Shown here in pieces: positions 48,529 to 58,814 of a stretch of DNA of 64,000 bases. A model generated the notes under the pieces. The model was not told the origin of the DNA, did no database searches, and saw nothing but the letters and a program-made list of their open reading frames with translations. The position numbers and the translations under genes are program-made. The DNA is from Methylocaldum szegediense (GTDB lineage Bacteria; Pseudomonadota; Gammaproteobacteria; Methylococcales; Methylococcaceae): NCBI RefSeq assembly GCF_949769195.1, contig NZ_OX458333.1:4002001-4066000 (forward strand), read 5' to 3'. Position 1 is the stretch's first letter; the number at the start of each line of letters is the position of its first letter.

Positions 48529-51500
48529 ATGGATAGGATTACGAACGAGCGGCCTTACGGCGAAATCGGTTGGCGTGTGCCGTCCCAACGCATCGAGGCA
48601 ACGCTCGTCTCTAAGCTGAATCTCGCCTACTTTCAGAATTCCGTCCCGATGCTTCGGGAGCTCAGCATCGTGAATGATGCGACGGAGACGATAAAGGATC
48701 TCGAGCTCCGCCTCGAATCCGTTCCGGCGTTCCTCAAATCGAAAAGATGGCGAATCGATGAAATCGAGGGCAGCAGTCGCTACCACATTACCGATCTGGA
48801 CGTTCAGCTCGATGGAGCACTGCTCACTCGTTTGACCGAAGCCGAGAAGGCATCGGTCTCTCTCGTTTTGTACCGGGTTTCGGTGCTGCCCGAGGAACTG
48901 GTGCGATTCGAGTGTACCGTTGAACTTCTGCCTCGGAATCAATGGGGTGGCTTGTCGGATTTGCCGGATTTGGTTGCCGCCTTCGTTCAGCCGAACGAAC
49001 CGGCCGTGGAGCGTCTGCTCAGGCAAGCCGCCGAGATTCTTCGCAAGAACAAAAAAAGCCCGGCGCTGGATGGCTACAGCGGCGGCCCGAAGCGGGTATG
49101 GGAACTCGCTTCCGGTATCTGGAGCGCGATTGCATCGATGGGATTGAACTATGCCCTACCGCCCGCGAGCTTCGAACATAAGGGGCAGAAGATTCGCGGC
49201 CCGGCGCAGATCGCCGAATCCGGTTTGGCCACTTGTCTCGACCTCGCGCTTCTGTTCTGTTCGGCCATTGAACAGGCCGGTTTAAACCCGCTGCTGGTCT
49301 TTACCAAGGGGCATGCGTTTGCGGGCGTCTGGCTCAACCCGGAGGAATTCTCGACCACTGTGGTCGATGACGTCACGGCCTTGCGCAAGCGGGTCAAGCT
49401 GAAAGAACTGCTGCTGTTCGAAACCACTCTCGTCACGCAACATCCGCCGCCGCTGTTCTCCTTTGCCGTCCAACTCGGAGAGCAACAGATTTCCGAAGAA
49501 AAGGAAGAAGACTTCGAGCTGGCGGTAGACATCCGCCGCGCGCGCCTGCAGCGGATCAGGCCTTTGGCGAGTGCTGAAACGCTCGTGCTAACGACATCCA
49601 TCGAGCCATTCCAAGTTGCCGAACCGCGAATCGAGGACGCTCCGGATTTACCGGACGAGGAAATTGTCGAACCCGATCCCGCCACCCTCAATCCCAAGGA
49701 TCGGTTGATTCGCTGGCAACGTAAGCTGCTCGATCTGTCGCTACGCAATAACCTGCTGAATTTCAAAGGCGGAAAGAAATCCCTCAAACTCGAAGCACCG
49801 GCTCCTAGTGCGCTCGAGGATCTTCTGGCCGAAGGCCAGGCTCTGAAGCTTTTGCCGAGGCCCGACCTCATGGACGGTGCCGACCCGCGCAATCAGGCCA
49901 TTCATGAGGCACGAGTACGCGAAGACCTACGGCGCGAACATGCGCGCGATGCCTTGAAGCGTCGTGAGGTATTCGTCGACCTTCCCCCGGAAGAGCTCGA
50001 AGTGCGGCTCGTGGAACTGTACCGTGCGGCTCGCAACATGCTGCAGGAAGGGGGAGCCAATACTCTCTATCTGGCGTTCGGCTTTCTGTCCTGGATACGG
50101 GACGACAAGGCCGGCCAGCGTTATCGCGCGCCATTGATACTCGTGCCGGTCACGCTGAATCGCAAGAGCGCACGCTCGGGCTTCACCTTGACCTTGCACG
50201 ATGACGAACCACGTTTCAATCCGACGCTGGTCGAAATGCTGCGTCAGGATTTCAAGCTCAACCTCGGCTTCGCCGATCGCGAGCTGCCCAAGGATGATTC
50301 CGGACTGGACGTGGCCGCCATCTGGAAGGCGGTGTCCCATGCGGTAAAAGACATCAAGGGTTGGGAGGTCACGGAAGATGTCGTGCTGGCGACGTTTTCC
50401 TTTGCCAAGTATCTGATGTGGAAAGACCTGACCGACCGTATCGACCAGCTGCGCGAAAACGCGGTGGTGCGACACCTCATCGATACGCCGCGCGAGCCCT
50501 TTCCTTCCGGCGTACCTTTCCCGATCCCGAATCAGCTCGACCGTGAATTCAGGCCGGACCAGATTTTCTGTCCGCTTCCGGCGGATTCCTCTCAGCTTTC
50601 GGCCGTCATGGCGGCCGCACGAGGCAAGGATTTCGTACTGATAGGGCCGCCCGGCACCGGCAAGAGCCAAACCATCGCCAATCTCATCGCGCAATGCTTG
50701 GCGGAAGGCAAGCGGGTGCTCTTCGTTTCCGAAAAGATTGCGGCGCTCGATGTGGTGTACCGCCGGTTGCGCGAAGTGGGGCTAGGTGAATTCTGTCTCG
50801 AGCTGCATTCCAGCAAGGCACGCAAGCTGGACGTGCTGGCACAACTGCAAAAATCCTGGGAGGCGCGCGGCGATATCGACCCCGAAGCATGGCGCCTCGA
50901 AGCTGAGCGGTTGAAACGTGTGCGTGACGAGCTCAATGCCTATGTCGAGCGCCTCCATCTCCGGCATGCGAACGGCATGAGCATTTACGATGCGATCGGA
51001 CGCGTGGTCGACGGTAGGGACGTGCCGGTGATCGGCCTGTCATGGGGTAGAGCGGATGTCCACGACAGGGCGTCCCTGGACGCCATGCGGGAGCTAATTG
51101 ACCGCTTGGATGTGAACGTTCAGGCCGTCGGACAGGGAGCTTTGCAGGACCATCCTCTTGCGCCTATCGGCCATAGCGATTGGTCGCCGAGCTGGCAGCA
51201 AAGCCTGATCGATGCCGTAAGCAGCGTCATTCCAGCCGTGAATGCCTTGCAACAGGCCGGCGAGCGGTTCATTCAAGCCGTAGGGCTACCGAGCGTGCCT
51301 TTCGACCAGCGGGCGCGGAGCGCCTTCGCCGTGCTGGCCCGCGCACTACCGAACGCCGCCGGGCGCGATTGGCGCTTCGCCCTGCGTGTTGACGCGCGTT
51401 CGATCGCTGATCGCCTCAAAACCGGTACCGCGCTCTTGAGCCAACATCGGGCGCTGCGCACAGCGTTCTCGCCGAACGGCACAGAGATCGTCGTCGATGC

Positions 51501-53961
51501 CGATCCCGATCTACAAGGGATGCTCGACGAGATTTTCCAGGCGAGAAGCAAGCTGTCGGTTCAGTACGCCGACGAGGTCGAACGTTTGGATCTTCCTGAG
51601 CTCGCAGCTGCTTGGAAAAAGGCGGAAAAATCGATTTGGCCGTTGTCGTGGTTTCGGAAACGCAAGGTTCGCAAACGTCTTTCTACCGCGATCGTTGCTA
51701 AAGGCAAGCCGCGCATCGCACAGGACATCCGTTTGCTGGCCAGAATGGCGCGCTTGCGCGAGCAAGGGTTGGCACAGGTCGAACGACAGCTCGCCGATTA
51801 TGAGGATCTTCGGGACATTACCGCAGGCCTTTGGAACGGCCTGAAAACGCGTGTGGAAGAAATAGAGCAGGTCCTGAAATTTCAGTCCGCTCTTTCCAGC
51901 GCTATAGCGAACCTAGCCAGAACACCCGAACAGATCGGCGCCGTTAAATCGCCGCTGGAACGCTTGCTCGGTGATGGCAACGTTTTCCTAGAACCTGGTG
52001 GCCCGATCACAGCGGCGGGCGAAGAATATCTTAAAGCCTACGAGGCGTTGCAGCCGGCCATGGACCGCCTGGTTTCGGTCGCGAGCTTTTCGGAAACCGC
52101 CAAGTGCGATTTCACCGAACTTACCCTCGGCGAAATCGCCGAGCGGTGTGCAAGCTTCGTTCGCCTTCAGCATCGACTGAATGCTTGGTGTGCTTGGTGC
52201 AAGGTGCGGGATGAGGCCCTAGCGGTCGGACTTGGGCCGCTCGTAGAGGCCATCGAACGCGGCACTGTGGCGCAGGGCAGCATACGCCGGGCGTTCGAGA
52301 CCAATTACAGCCGCTGGTGGTTGAACGCGGCGGTGGACGAGGAACCAGTCATCCGCAGCTTCGTATCAGCCGTGCACGAAAAGCGCATCGACGATTTCCG
52401 ACGGCTCGACGACCGTTTCACCGAGTTGACCCGAGCCTATATCCGAGCCCGATTGTGCGCGGATTTGCCGACTCAGGACAGCGTCGCACGAAACTCGGAG
52501 TGGGGCATCCTCAAGTATGAAATGACCAAGAAGCGGAATCACACGCCGCTTCGTCAGCTCATGAGCAAGATCCCGACGGCGCTGACCAAGCTAACGCCGT
52601 GCTTGCTCATGAGCCCGCTTTCGATCGCCCAGTATCTGGTGGCCGATGCGACCGCGTTCGACGTCGTCGTCTTCGACGAAGCCTCGCAGATTCCGGTGTG
52701 GGATGCAGTGGGAGCGATCGCGCGCGGCAAGCAGGTCATCATGGTCGGCGATCCCAAGCAGCTGCCGCCAACCAGCTTCTTCGATCGCGCCGAATCGGAT
52801 CTGGACGATGAGGATGTCGAGGGCGACTTGGAAAGCATCCTCGACGAGTGCCTAGGGGCGAGACTACCGACCATGAACCTGACCTGGCACTACCGCAGTC
52901 GTAACGAGAGCCTGATTGCCTTCTCGAACCATCGTTACTACGAAGGCTCGCTCGTGACCTTCCCGTCGCCGGTGACTGAAGATCGGGCTGTGAGCTTCCA
53001 CTATGTGAAGGGGGTGTATGAAAAAGGCGGAGCTCGCGTCAACAAGCCGGAGGCAAAGGCGCTGGTGGCCGATCTCGTGGGGCGGCTGAATTCGCCGGGC
53101 TTCCGCGAATCCGGGCTGACTATCGGCGTGGTGACCTTCAATGCCGAGCAGCAGGCGCTGATCGAAGACTTGTTGGACGAAGAGCGCCGCAAAGATCCAG
53201 CCATCGAGCCTTATTTTAGCGAGACGGAACTGGAACCCGTGTTCGTGAAAAATCTGGAGAGCGTCCAGGGGGACGAGCGCGACATCATGTACTTCTCCAT
53301 TACTTATGGCCCGGATCTCCACGGTGCGGTGTCGATGAACTTTGGTCCCATGAACCGTTCAGGCGGCGAGCGCCGCCTGAATGTCGCCATCACCCGTGCC
53401 CGCCACGAGTTGCGCGTGTTCTCCAGCCTCAAGGCCGAACAGATGGATTTGACGCGAACCCAAGCCGCGGGCGTGCGCGACCTTAAGCACTTCCTCGAAT
53501 TCGCCGAGCGCGGCCCGCGCGCCCTGGCAGAAGCCACTCACGGCAGCCGAGGCGGCTTCGAAAGTCCTTTCGAACAAGCGGTAGCCGCCGCTCTCGCCAG
53601 CAAAGGTTGGGAATTGCACACTCAGGTTGGTGCTTCGGCGTTTCGTGTCGATCTGGCGGTCGTGCATCCGGACGCCCCCGGCGCTTATCTGACAGGTATC
53701 GAATGTGATGGGGCGACCTACCACCGCACCGCCACTGCCCGCGATCGCGACAAGTTGCGCGAGCAAGTATTGCGCGGGCTCGGTTGGGAAATCATTCGTG
53801 TCTGGTCGACCGATTGGTGGATTGATCCCGAGGGTACGCTGGAGAAACTGGACGAGAAGCTCCGGTCGCTTCTGGAGGCGAGCCGTATTAAACGCGCCGA
53901 AGCAGCCGAGCAGGAGGAAAGCCCGTTCCTTATGCCGGTAGAGACGATGACGGAAGCGTAA
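48529..53961 (+). CDS. DUF4011 - SF1 helicase - Vsr-like endonuclease, single-gene defence protein candidate
   Basis: 1810 aa from the ATG at 48529 (AGGGGG five bases upstream). An N-terminal transglutaminase-like part (GLATCLDLALLFCSAIEQAG, KGHAFAGVW) leads into DUF4011 (RLIRWQRKLLDLSLRNNLL, ~390). The SF1 helicase has Walker A GPPGTGKS at 706-713, DEAS Walker B at 1383-1384, GDPKQLPPTSFF, WHYRSR and the motif VI region NVAITRARHELRVF. A C-terminal PD-(D/E)XK/Vsr-like nuclease (~1675-1790) has FESPFEQAVAAAL, FRVDLAV and GIECDGATYH. The same order occurs in the one-gene DUF4011-helicase-Vsr antiphage system reported in defence islands (called Hhe, from memory). It sits between IS elements, which fits. 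Confidence 0.9.
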   Translation: MDRITNERPYGEIGWRVPSQRIEATLVSKLNLAYFQNSVPMLRELSIVNDATETIKDLELRLESVPAFLKSKRWRIDEIEGSSRYHITDLDVQLDGALLTRLTEAEKASVSLVLYRVSVLPEELVRFECTVELLPRNQWGGLSDLPDLVAAFVQPNEPAVERLLRQAAEILRKNKKSPALDGYSGGPKRVWELASGIWSAIASMGLNYALPPASFEHKGQKIRGPAQIAESGLATCLDLALLFCSAIEQAGLNPLLVFTKGHAFAGVWLNPEEFSTTVVDDVTALRKRVKLKELLLFETTLVTQHPPPLFSFAVQLGEQQISEEKEEDFELAVDIRRARLQRIRPLASAETLVLTTSIEPFQVAEPRIEDAPDLPDEEIVEPDPATLNPKDRLIRWQRKLLDLSLRNNLLNFKGGKKSLKLEAPAPSALEDLLAEGQALKLLPRPDLMDGADPRNQAIHEARVREDLRREHARDALKRREVFVDLPPEELEVRLVELYRAARNMLQEGGANTLYLAFGFLSWIRDDKAGQRYRAPLILVPVTLNRKSARSGFTLTLHDDEPRFNPTLVEMLRQDFKLNLGFADRELPKDDSGLDVAAIWKAVSHAVKDIKGWEVTEDVVLATFSFAKYLMWKDLTDRIDQLRENAVVRHLIDTPREPFPSGVPFPIPNQLDREFRPDQIFCPLPADSSQLSAVMAAARGKDFVLIGPPGTGKSQTIANLIAQCLAEGKRVLFVSEKIAALDVVYRRLREVGLGEFCLELHSSKARKLDVLAQLQKSWEARGDIDPEAWRLEAERLKRVRDELNAYVERLHLRHANGMSIYDAIGRVVDGRDVPVIGLSWGRADVHDRASLDAMRELIDRLDVNVQAVGQGALQDHPLAPIGHSDWSPSWQQSLIDAVSSVIPAVNALQQAGERFIQAVGLPSVPFDQRARSAFAVLARALPNAAGRDWRFALRVDARSIADRLKTGTALLSQHRALRTAFSPNGTEIVVDADPDLQGMLDEIFQARSKLSVQYADEVERLDLPELAAAWKKAEKSIWPLSWFRKRKVRKRLSTAIVAKGKPRIAQDIRLLARMARLREQGLAQVERQLADYEDLRDITAGLWNGLKTRVEEIEQVLKFQSALSSAIANLARTPEQIGAVKSPLERLLGDGNVFLEPGGPITAAGEEYLKAYEALQPAMDRLVSVASFSETAKCDFTELTLGEIAERCASFVRLQHRLNAWCAWCKVRDEALAVGLGPLVEAIERGTVAQGSIRRAFETNYSRWWLNAAVDEEPVIRSFVSAVHEKRIDDFRRLDDRFTELTRAYIRARLCADLPTQDSVARNSEWGILKYEMTKKRNHTPLRQLMSKIPTALTKLTPCLLMSPLSIAQYLVADATAFDVVVFDEASQIPVWDAVGAIARGKQVIMVGDPKQLPPTSFFDRAESDLDDEDVEGDLESILDECLGARLPTMNLTWHYRSRNESLIAFSNHRYYEGSLVTFPSPVTEDRAVSFHYVKGVYEKGGARVNKPEAKALVADLVGRLNSPGFRESGLTIGVVTFNAEQQALIEDLLDEERRKDPAIEPYFSETELEPVFVKNLESVQGDERDIMYFSITYGPDLHGAVSMNFGPMNRSGGERRLNVAITRARHELRVFSSLKAEQMDLTRTQAAGVRDLKHFLEFAERGPRALAEATHGSRGGFESPFEQAVAAALASKGWELHTQVGASAFRVDLAVVHPDAPGAYLTGIECDGATYHRTATARDRDKLREQVLRGLGWEIIRVWSTDWWIDPEGTLEKLDEKLRSLLEASRIKRAEAAEQEESPFLMPVETMTEA

Positions 53962-54373
53962 AGGAAGTTCGGCTTCCGGCACGATCCTCGACGCATCCGG
54001 AAATGACATTGACGCAAGTCTTGTAACGGGTGGTTCAATCTGGCGGGCGGCGCATAGGAACTAGGAAAATTGACCTTTTCGCCGATCATGCGCCAACTGA
54101 GGTATATACCAAGAACGCCAGTGAAAGACTAATCATGCAGTATGCCGTGTATTGGGGAAGCGGGCCCGACTTGAGTGGTGGATTGCATCGATCCGGAAGC
54201 TTTCTTCGATACGTCTTACGACGCCACGTTGACCCGGATGATTATTCACATCGATGCGGGACCCGGGTGTGCTGCCAACCGTGCGCTTTAGCTATGCGCG
54301 GCGGGCGAGTACCGCGCTCAACACCTCCCGATAAACCTCGACGATATGAGCAATCGGTTGTGCGGCCACTGGT
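53962..54373. other. 412-bp region without supported gene
   Basis: It lies between the helicase-nuclease stop and a decayed transposase. A 115-codon plus-strand frame has no motif. I see no clear terminator. Confidence 0.45.
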
Positions 54374-55289
54374 TTAATAGGAACATGGCAGCCGCGAGGC
54401 GGCCGAAGATGTGAACGAGGAGTCCCCGCGAGGAGCGGACTTTGCAGGCCGTCTCCATACCGGTTTTCGCCTAAATCCAGTTAAACAACGCTTCAATGGG
54501 CTGGTGAACCTCGACACGGCCGAGGAAGACAAGCGGTCGGCGGCATCGAGAGGCGGCTGTCCCGGCATCTTTCGCACGGGCGTGAAGACCGTGAACGGGA
54601 GCGAGGTCCAGCGCGACAGGTAGTCGTAAGCCTTATCGGCAAACAGATATCGATAGCCCAGGTTCGGGGCAATCTGTTCGGTACCGGGCAATCGTTCAAG
54701 TTTGCCGCCGTCAGAGCGATAGAGCGGGGTCGGGGTAAAGTGCCCGGCCGCTCATCGCCGATCACGCGGATTTTCACTCCAGGTAGGAGAGCTTCTTGGT
54801 CGAACAATAGCCGCTCGCCGCCAGGTCCGGGGCAGCCTTGGCAGTATACTGCCGGGTTTGCTAGGCCTGCACTACCTAGGAACGATTCGGCCTTCCTGAT
54901 CCAGGAGGCGGGCGCGCCCGCTGGACCCCAGCGTTCCAACAGCGCGGGAAACCCATCGGCGAGCCGATTCAGGCGCCGGACGAAGCCGCCGTTGTGGACA
55001 GCTGGGGAAACTCGTCGCGCTAAGAGCGCCGCGCATGCTCGTACAGCGCTTTGACCTGGCACGTTCCATCGAAGATGTCGCATCAATAAAGGGCGATGAC
55101 CTCTTCATCCCTAAAGCGCAGGTCGACACAGGGGGCGCGCGCTCTGTTAGCTTGTGATTCAGATTTAAGTGGGCGCGAAGTCTGAGTGCAGAGCCCGTAG
55201 GCTAGGTTGGAGTTTTGCGGAAACCTAGCATTTCCATGCCTCAATTGCCGGGTTTCGTCTTCAGCCCTGCCCACGATTCTCGTCAACAA
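54374..55289 (-). pseudogene. Decayed IS982-family transposase
   Basis: Fragments in different frames line up along one transposase, read leftward from 55289: LTRIVG..., LRFRDEEVIALY, MRHLRWNVP, VRRLNRLADGFPALLERW, GVKIRVIGDERPGTLPRP, SIALTAANLND, YLFADKAYDYLSRW, FTVFTPVRKMPGQPP, DAADRLSSSAVSRFTSPLK, SFTSSAASRLP. This order is that of IS982-type proteins. Several frameshifts make it non-functional. It begins right after the recC stop codon, so the insertion probably landed at or just beyond the 3' end of recC. Confidence 0.7.
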
Positions 55290-58200
55290 TCATCGAGATA
55301 CCGCTTTCGTCATTGAGGTCAACATCGGGTTGATGAGCTCAACGGCCAGTGCCTCGAAGCTTTCGTCCAGCGGATCGCTGCGCCGGTAAACCGTCTGGTA
55401 GTAGACATTTATGCTTTCGCCGGACTGGAATTCCGAACCTTCCCAGATACTCCGCGCCTGTCTTAGGGCATTGAGCCTGATAGCTTCCGGATCGCCGCCG
55501 AGTCTGGCCGGAGGGTCTTGTAGGCAGCGGGCATAGGCGTAGCTGGTTTTGGGGAAGAAGGGGAGCGGGGCGGAGAGACCTTGCCAATAAGCGTTCAGGA
55601 GTTTGGTGAGCTCGTGCTCGGGATCGGTAATCGCTTGGAACGTGAAGGTCTGTTTGGGCGTGTGCAGTAAGGATTGAAGCGTCGCGCCTTCGGGGGCGAT
55701 CAGGCATAGCATCAGGTGACGAAGCCACAGGTTGAAGAGTTGGCGGGGAGAGGGTTCTTCGAAGCTGTAATCGATCAGACCGCTGGCGCTGACGTCGGCG
55801 AGCGAGCCGAGGAGGCGCAGGCCGTTTGCTTCGAAGTCGATCGGCAGGGGTTCGAAACGCGGTTTGACGAGGTCTGGGAGCAGTTTCACGGCGAAGCTCT
55901 GGACCAGCCGTTGCTCCTTGCTGTGCAGCGCTTCGCCGAAGCGGCCGTGGGGCAAGAGTCCCTGGGCGTCGGCGAGCAGCAAAGCGCTTTGTGGTTTTCG
56001 ATCCAATGCCAAGGCGTTCAGAAGGTTCTGCCGGACCAGATTTCTCGTTGGGTAATCAAGACCGAAGGGTTCGCGAACTTCGAATTCCGTTGCGGCGTCT
56101 TCCAGGATCAGGTTCAGCCGCCGCCGCAGTAGATACCGGACAGGGTTGCCGAAAAAGTAGGCGAGACTTTCCGGGTCGACCGTTCGCCATTCCTCTTCGG
56201 GGTCCGGAAGAGGGCCGGCGAACAAGGGATCGGGCTCCTTATTGCCCCGTCCGATCAGTTGTGCCGCGGCTAGCCAGGTCGACGAAAATCCGGGCAATCT
56301 CGGGTCATGCCGGAAATAACCGGGATCGAACGGCTGGAGCGGATGTTCGGTTAGGAGATGGGATTCGAGGTCGCCCTCGGCCAGTTCGCAACTTTGTTTC
56401 GCGACGTCGATCAGTTCGGACACCAGCGGGGAGGGCGGCAGCTGGGTATTATCGCGAACGCTGCGGCCGACATAGCTGAGATAAAGCACTTCCCGCGCCG
56501 ACAGCAGCGTTCCCAGGAAGAGATAACGGTCGTCGAGCCGGCGCGATCGGTCTCCTTTGCGGGGGTGTTTCGCCATCAGGTCGAAATCGGGAGGATGGCG
56601 CTCGCGGGGGAAACTGTCGTGATTCAGACCGAGCACGGCGATGATTTTGAACGGCAGGCTGCGCATGGGTACCATGGCGCAAAAGGTGACCGCCCCCGTC
56701 AAGAAGCCGGCCGTGCCGGAGGGCTGCGAAAGGCGGTCGGCCAGCCAGCGTTTGATTACCCGGATTCCGACCGGTGCGCCGAAGCCAGCTTGTTCCGCGA
56801 ACTCCCGCAGCTGATCGAAAGTGCTACGCAGCTGGAGCAGCAGCGTTTCGTCCTCGTCGCGCGGATCGAACAGTCGGTCGATGAACGCGTTCAAGCAGTC
56901 GACCCACTCTGGTATGGACTGTCTGGCCTTGAACCGGTCCGCCCATTCGAACAAGGTTTCCAGAAATTCCGCGAATCGTTCCAAGATCAAGACCCGGCTG
57001 CCTTCGATATCGTCGTACGGCAGGGTGTCGGCGAACAGTGGAAAGCCGTCGCCGGCCAGTTCCTGCGGTAGGGCGTAGCCCAGCATCAGGCGCTTGAGGC
57101 CGTCGCGCCAGGTGTGGCGTGGGATGTCCGGCAGCCGAAATTCGGCTTTGTGAGCGCCGTCTCGTCCCCAGCGGGTGCCGACCGCCAGCGCCCACTGATG
57201 GATCATGGGAAGGTCGTCTTCGCACAGCCGGAAACGGCGTTGTATAGATGGTTGTTCCAGGTAGCCAAGCGTGGTGTCCGCCGCGAATCGGCTTTCCGGT
57301 AGGTCGAGCAGGGCGAGAAACGTGTCCAGGAGCGGCTGCTCGTGAGCCAATCCGCGGTCGGCGATGCTGAAAGGAATCGGCGGAGTGTCGCGGCTTTCGG
57401 CGAAGACGGCTTCGATATAAGGCGTGTATTGTTCGATGTCTGGCGTCAGCACGGCCACGTCGCTCGGCTTCAGTTCTGGATCGGCGTCGAACAAAGCCAG
57501 AAGCTGATCGCGCAGGACTTCCACTTCGCGCATCGGACTGTGGCAGGCATGGATTTGCAGCGAACGGTCGTCCGTTCGTATGACCAAACGTTCCGCCTTC
57601 CGGCGGTCTATCGGTTCCAGAATATCGGCCTGAAGTATGTGTAGCAGCGAATCTCGGGGTGGCTCTGGCTGAAACAGGTCGTGGATCTCTGGTTGTTCCG
57701 TCAGGAGATCGAAGAATTCGCGGCCCTGTTTTCCCAGGGACGCCAACAGAGGATTTCCCACTTCCAGGTACAGATCCTCCGGAGAGCGGTCGCCGGCCAT
57801 GTGGCCGATTTCCCGTTCGTCCCGGATTTCGCCCCAATACGTACGGCACGGGTTGAGCGCGTACAGGTCGACCTCTGTGTGCTTAGCAAGCGCGTTCAAT
57901 ACGTCCAGAAACGCCGGCGGTAGCGAGGAGACGCCGAATACGGTGATGCGCCGCGGCGGCAGCCGGTCGGCCGCCGACTCGGATTCGAGCGTTGTCTTAA
58001 GTTCGTTCAGATAGTGGGCCCGATGGGGTGTGGTTTCCGCCGCGGTCAGATCGCGCCACAGCAGGGCTTGCCAATGCTCGTCGTTACCCAAACCCAGAGT
58101 CTCGCCGCGTTCCCAGGCGGCAATCCAGTCCGGTCGGTACATCAGGTATTGATCGAACAAGTCGGCGATTCGCCGGGCGAGCTGGAACCGGCGCAACTCG

Positions 58201-58550
58201 TCGCCGTTCTGTAGATAGCCGGAAAGGCGCGGGGCTCGCTCCAGGTTTGCAGGCAGCTCTAGCCAGTCGAGTATCCGGAACGTGAGGACCTCGCAGGAGA
58301 AGGGCGAGCGTCCTGGGAGTTCGCCCAGGAGTTGCTCAAGCAGGCTCCAGATGAACGAGGCCGGCAATTGAAAACGCACGTTCGCGCAGATGCCGAGCCT
58401 ATCGGCAAGGCGCAGGGAAAGCCAGCGTCCCATGCCGAGGCTTGGAACGATGATGGTTTCCGGTTCGAAAGGGGAGGTCGGCGGTGACGGGTTGGCCGTC
58501 AAGAATTCGGCGAGAAATTCCAGTTTGTTGGATTGGTAGAGGCGGAGCAC
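55290..58550 (-). CDS. recC: Exodeoxyribonuclease V gamma chain (RecC)
   Basis: 1086 aa, GTG start; E. coli RecC is 1122 aa. Features: N-terminal MLRLYQSNKLEFLAEFL and ETIIVPSLGMGRWLSLRLAD, FGVSSLPPAFLDVLNALA, LQIHACHSPMREVEVLRDQLL, SDVAVLTPDIEQYTPYIEAVF, IPFSIADRGL, GAVTFCAMVPMRSLPFKIIAVLGLN, and C-terminal YFFGNPVRYLLRRRL. RecC has inactive helicase and nuclease folds and holds the RecBCD complex together while recognising Chi. recB and recD normally follow; here a decayed IS982 element abuts the stop and neither gene is present in the window downstream. The last residues (LTSMTKAVSR) may have been altered by the insertion. Confidence 0.93.
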   Translation of the reverse strand: MLRLYQSNKLEFLAEFLTANPSPPTSPFEPETIIVPSLGMGRWLSLRLADRLGICANVRFQLPASFIWSLLEQLLGELPGRSPFSCEVLTFRILDWLELPANLERAPRLSGYLQNGDELRRFQLARRIADLFDQYLMYRPDWIAAWERGETLGLGNDEHWQALLWRDLTAAETTPHRAHYLNELKTTLESESAADRLPPRRITVFGVSSLPPAFLDVLNALAKHTEVDLYALNPCRTYWGEIRDEREIGHMAGDRSPEDLYLEVGNPLLASLGKQGREFFDLLTEQPEIHDLFQPEPPRDSLLHILQADILEPIDRRKAERLVIRTDDRSLQIHACHSPMREVEVLRDQLLALFDADPELKPSDVAVLTPDIEQYTPYIEAVFAESRDTPPIPFSIADRGLAHEQPLLDTFLALLDLPESRFAADTTLGYLEQPSIQRRFRLCEDDLPMIHQWALAVGTRWGRDGAHKAEFRLPDIPRHTWRDGLKRLMLGYALPQELAGDGFPLFADTLPYDDIEGSRVLILERFAEFLETLFEWADRFKARQSIPEWVDCLNAFIDRLFDPRDEDETLLLQLRSTFDQLREFAEQAGFGAPVGIRVIKRWLADRLSQPSGTAGFLTGAVTFCAMVPMRSLPFKIIAVLGLNHDSFPRERHPPDFDLMAKHPRKGDRSRRLDDRYLFLGTLLSAREVLYLSYVGRSVRDNTQLPPSPLVSELIDVAKQSCELAEGDLESHLLTEHPLQPFDPGYFRHDPRLPGFSSTWLAAAQLIGRGNKEPDPLFAGPLPDPEEEWRTVDPESLAYFFGNPVRYLLRRRLNLILEDAATEFEVREPFGLDYPTRNLVRQNLLNALALDRKPQSALLLADAQGLLPHGRFGEALHSKEQRLVQSFAVKLLPDLVKPRFEPLPIDFEANGLRLLGSLADVSASGLIDYSFEEPSPRQLFNLWLRHLMLCLIAPEGATLQSLLHTPKQTFTFQAITDPEHELTKLLNAYWQGLSAPLPFFPKTSYAYARCLQDPPARLGGDPEAIRLNALRQARSIWEGSEFQSGESINVYYQTVYRRSDPLDESFEALAVELINPMLTSMTKAVSR

Positions 58551-58736
58551 GGGAGGTTGGTTTGGTTTCGTTCTCGAATACCCTTGCTTAAATCCGCTTC
58601 CAGGGAACGGGAAAGAGTAGCACTACCGCGCAATGAGCGGACCGCGCCGGGGCCAGGGCTACAAGCTCGCGAGGTGCGGCATCGTACGCCGGGTCGAACG
58701 ACGAGCCCCAGGCTTTGCAGGGCCGCGGAAGTCAGG

Positions 58737-58774
58737 CCAGGCCGGGATTCCGCAAAGCGACACACCCGGCCTGG
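58737..58774. repeat. Perfect 10-bp inverted repeat between recC and sulfide:quinone oxidoreductase
   Basis: CCAGGCCGGG (58737-58746) and CCCGGCCTGG (58765-58774) form a GC-rich hairpin with an 18-base loop, 40 bases beyond the leftward oxidoreductase stop. It may end that transcript, though no U-run follows. Confidence 0.5.
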
Positions 58775-58814
58775 GAGGTCTCTCCTTATTTACAGAACGG
58801 CGCGCCCGTTCATT

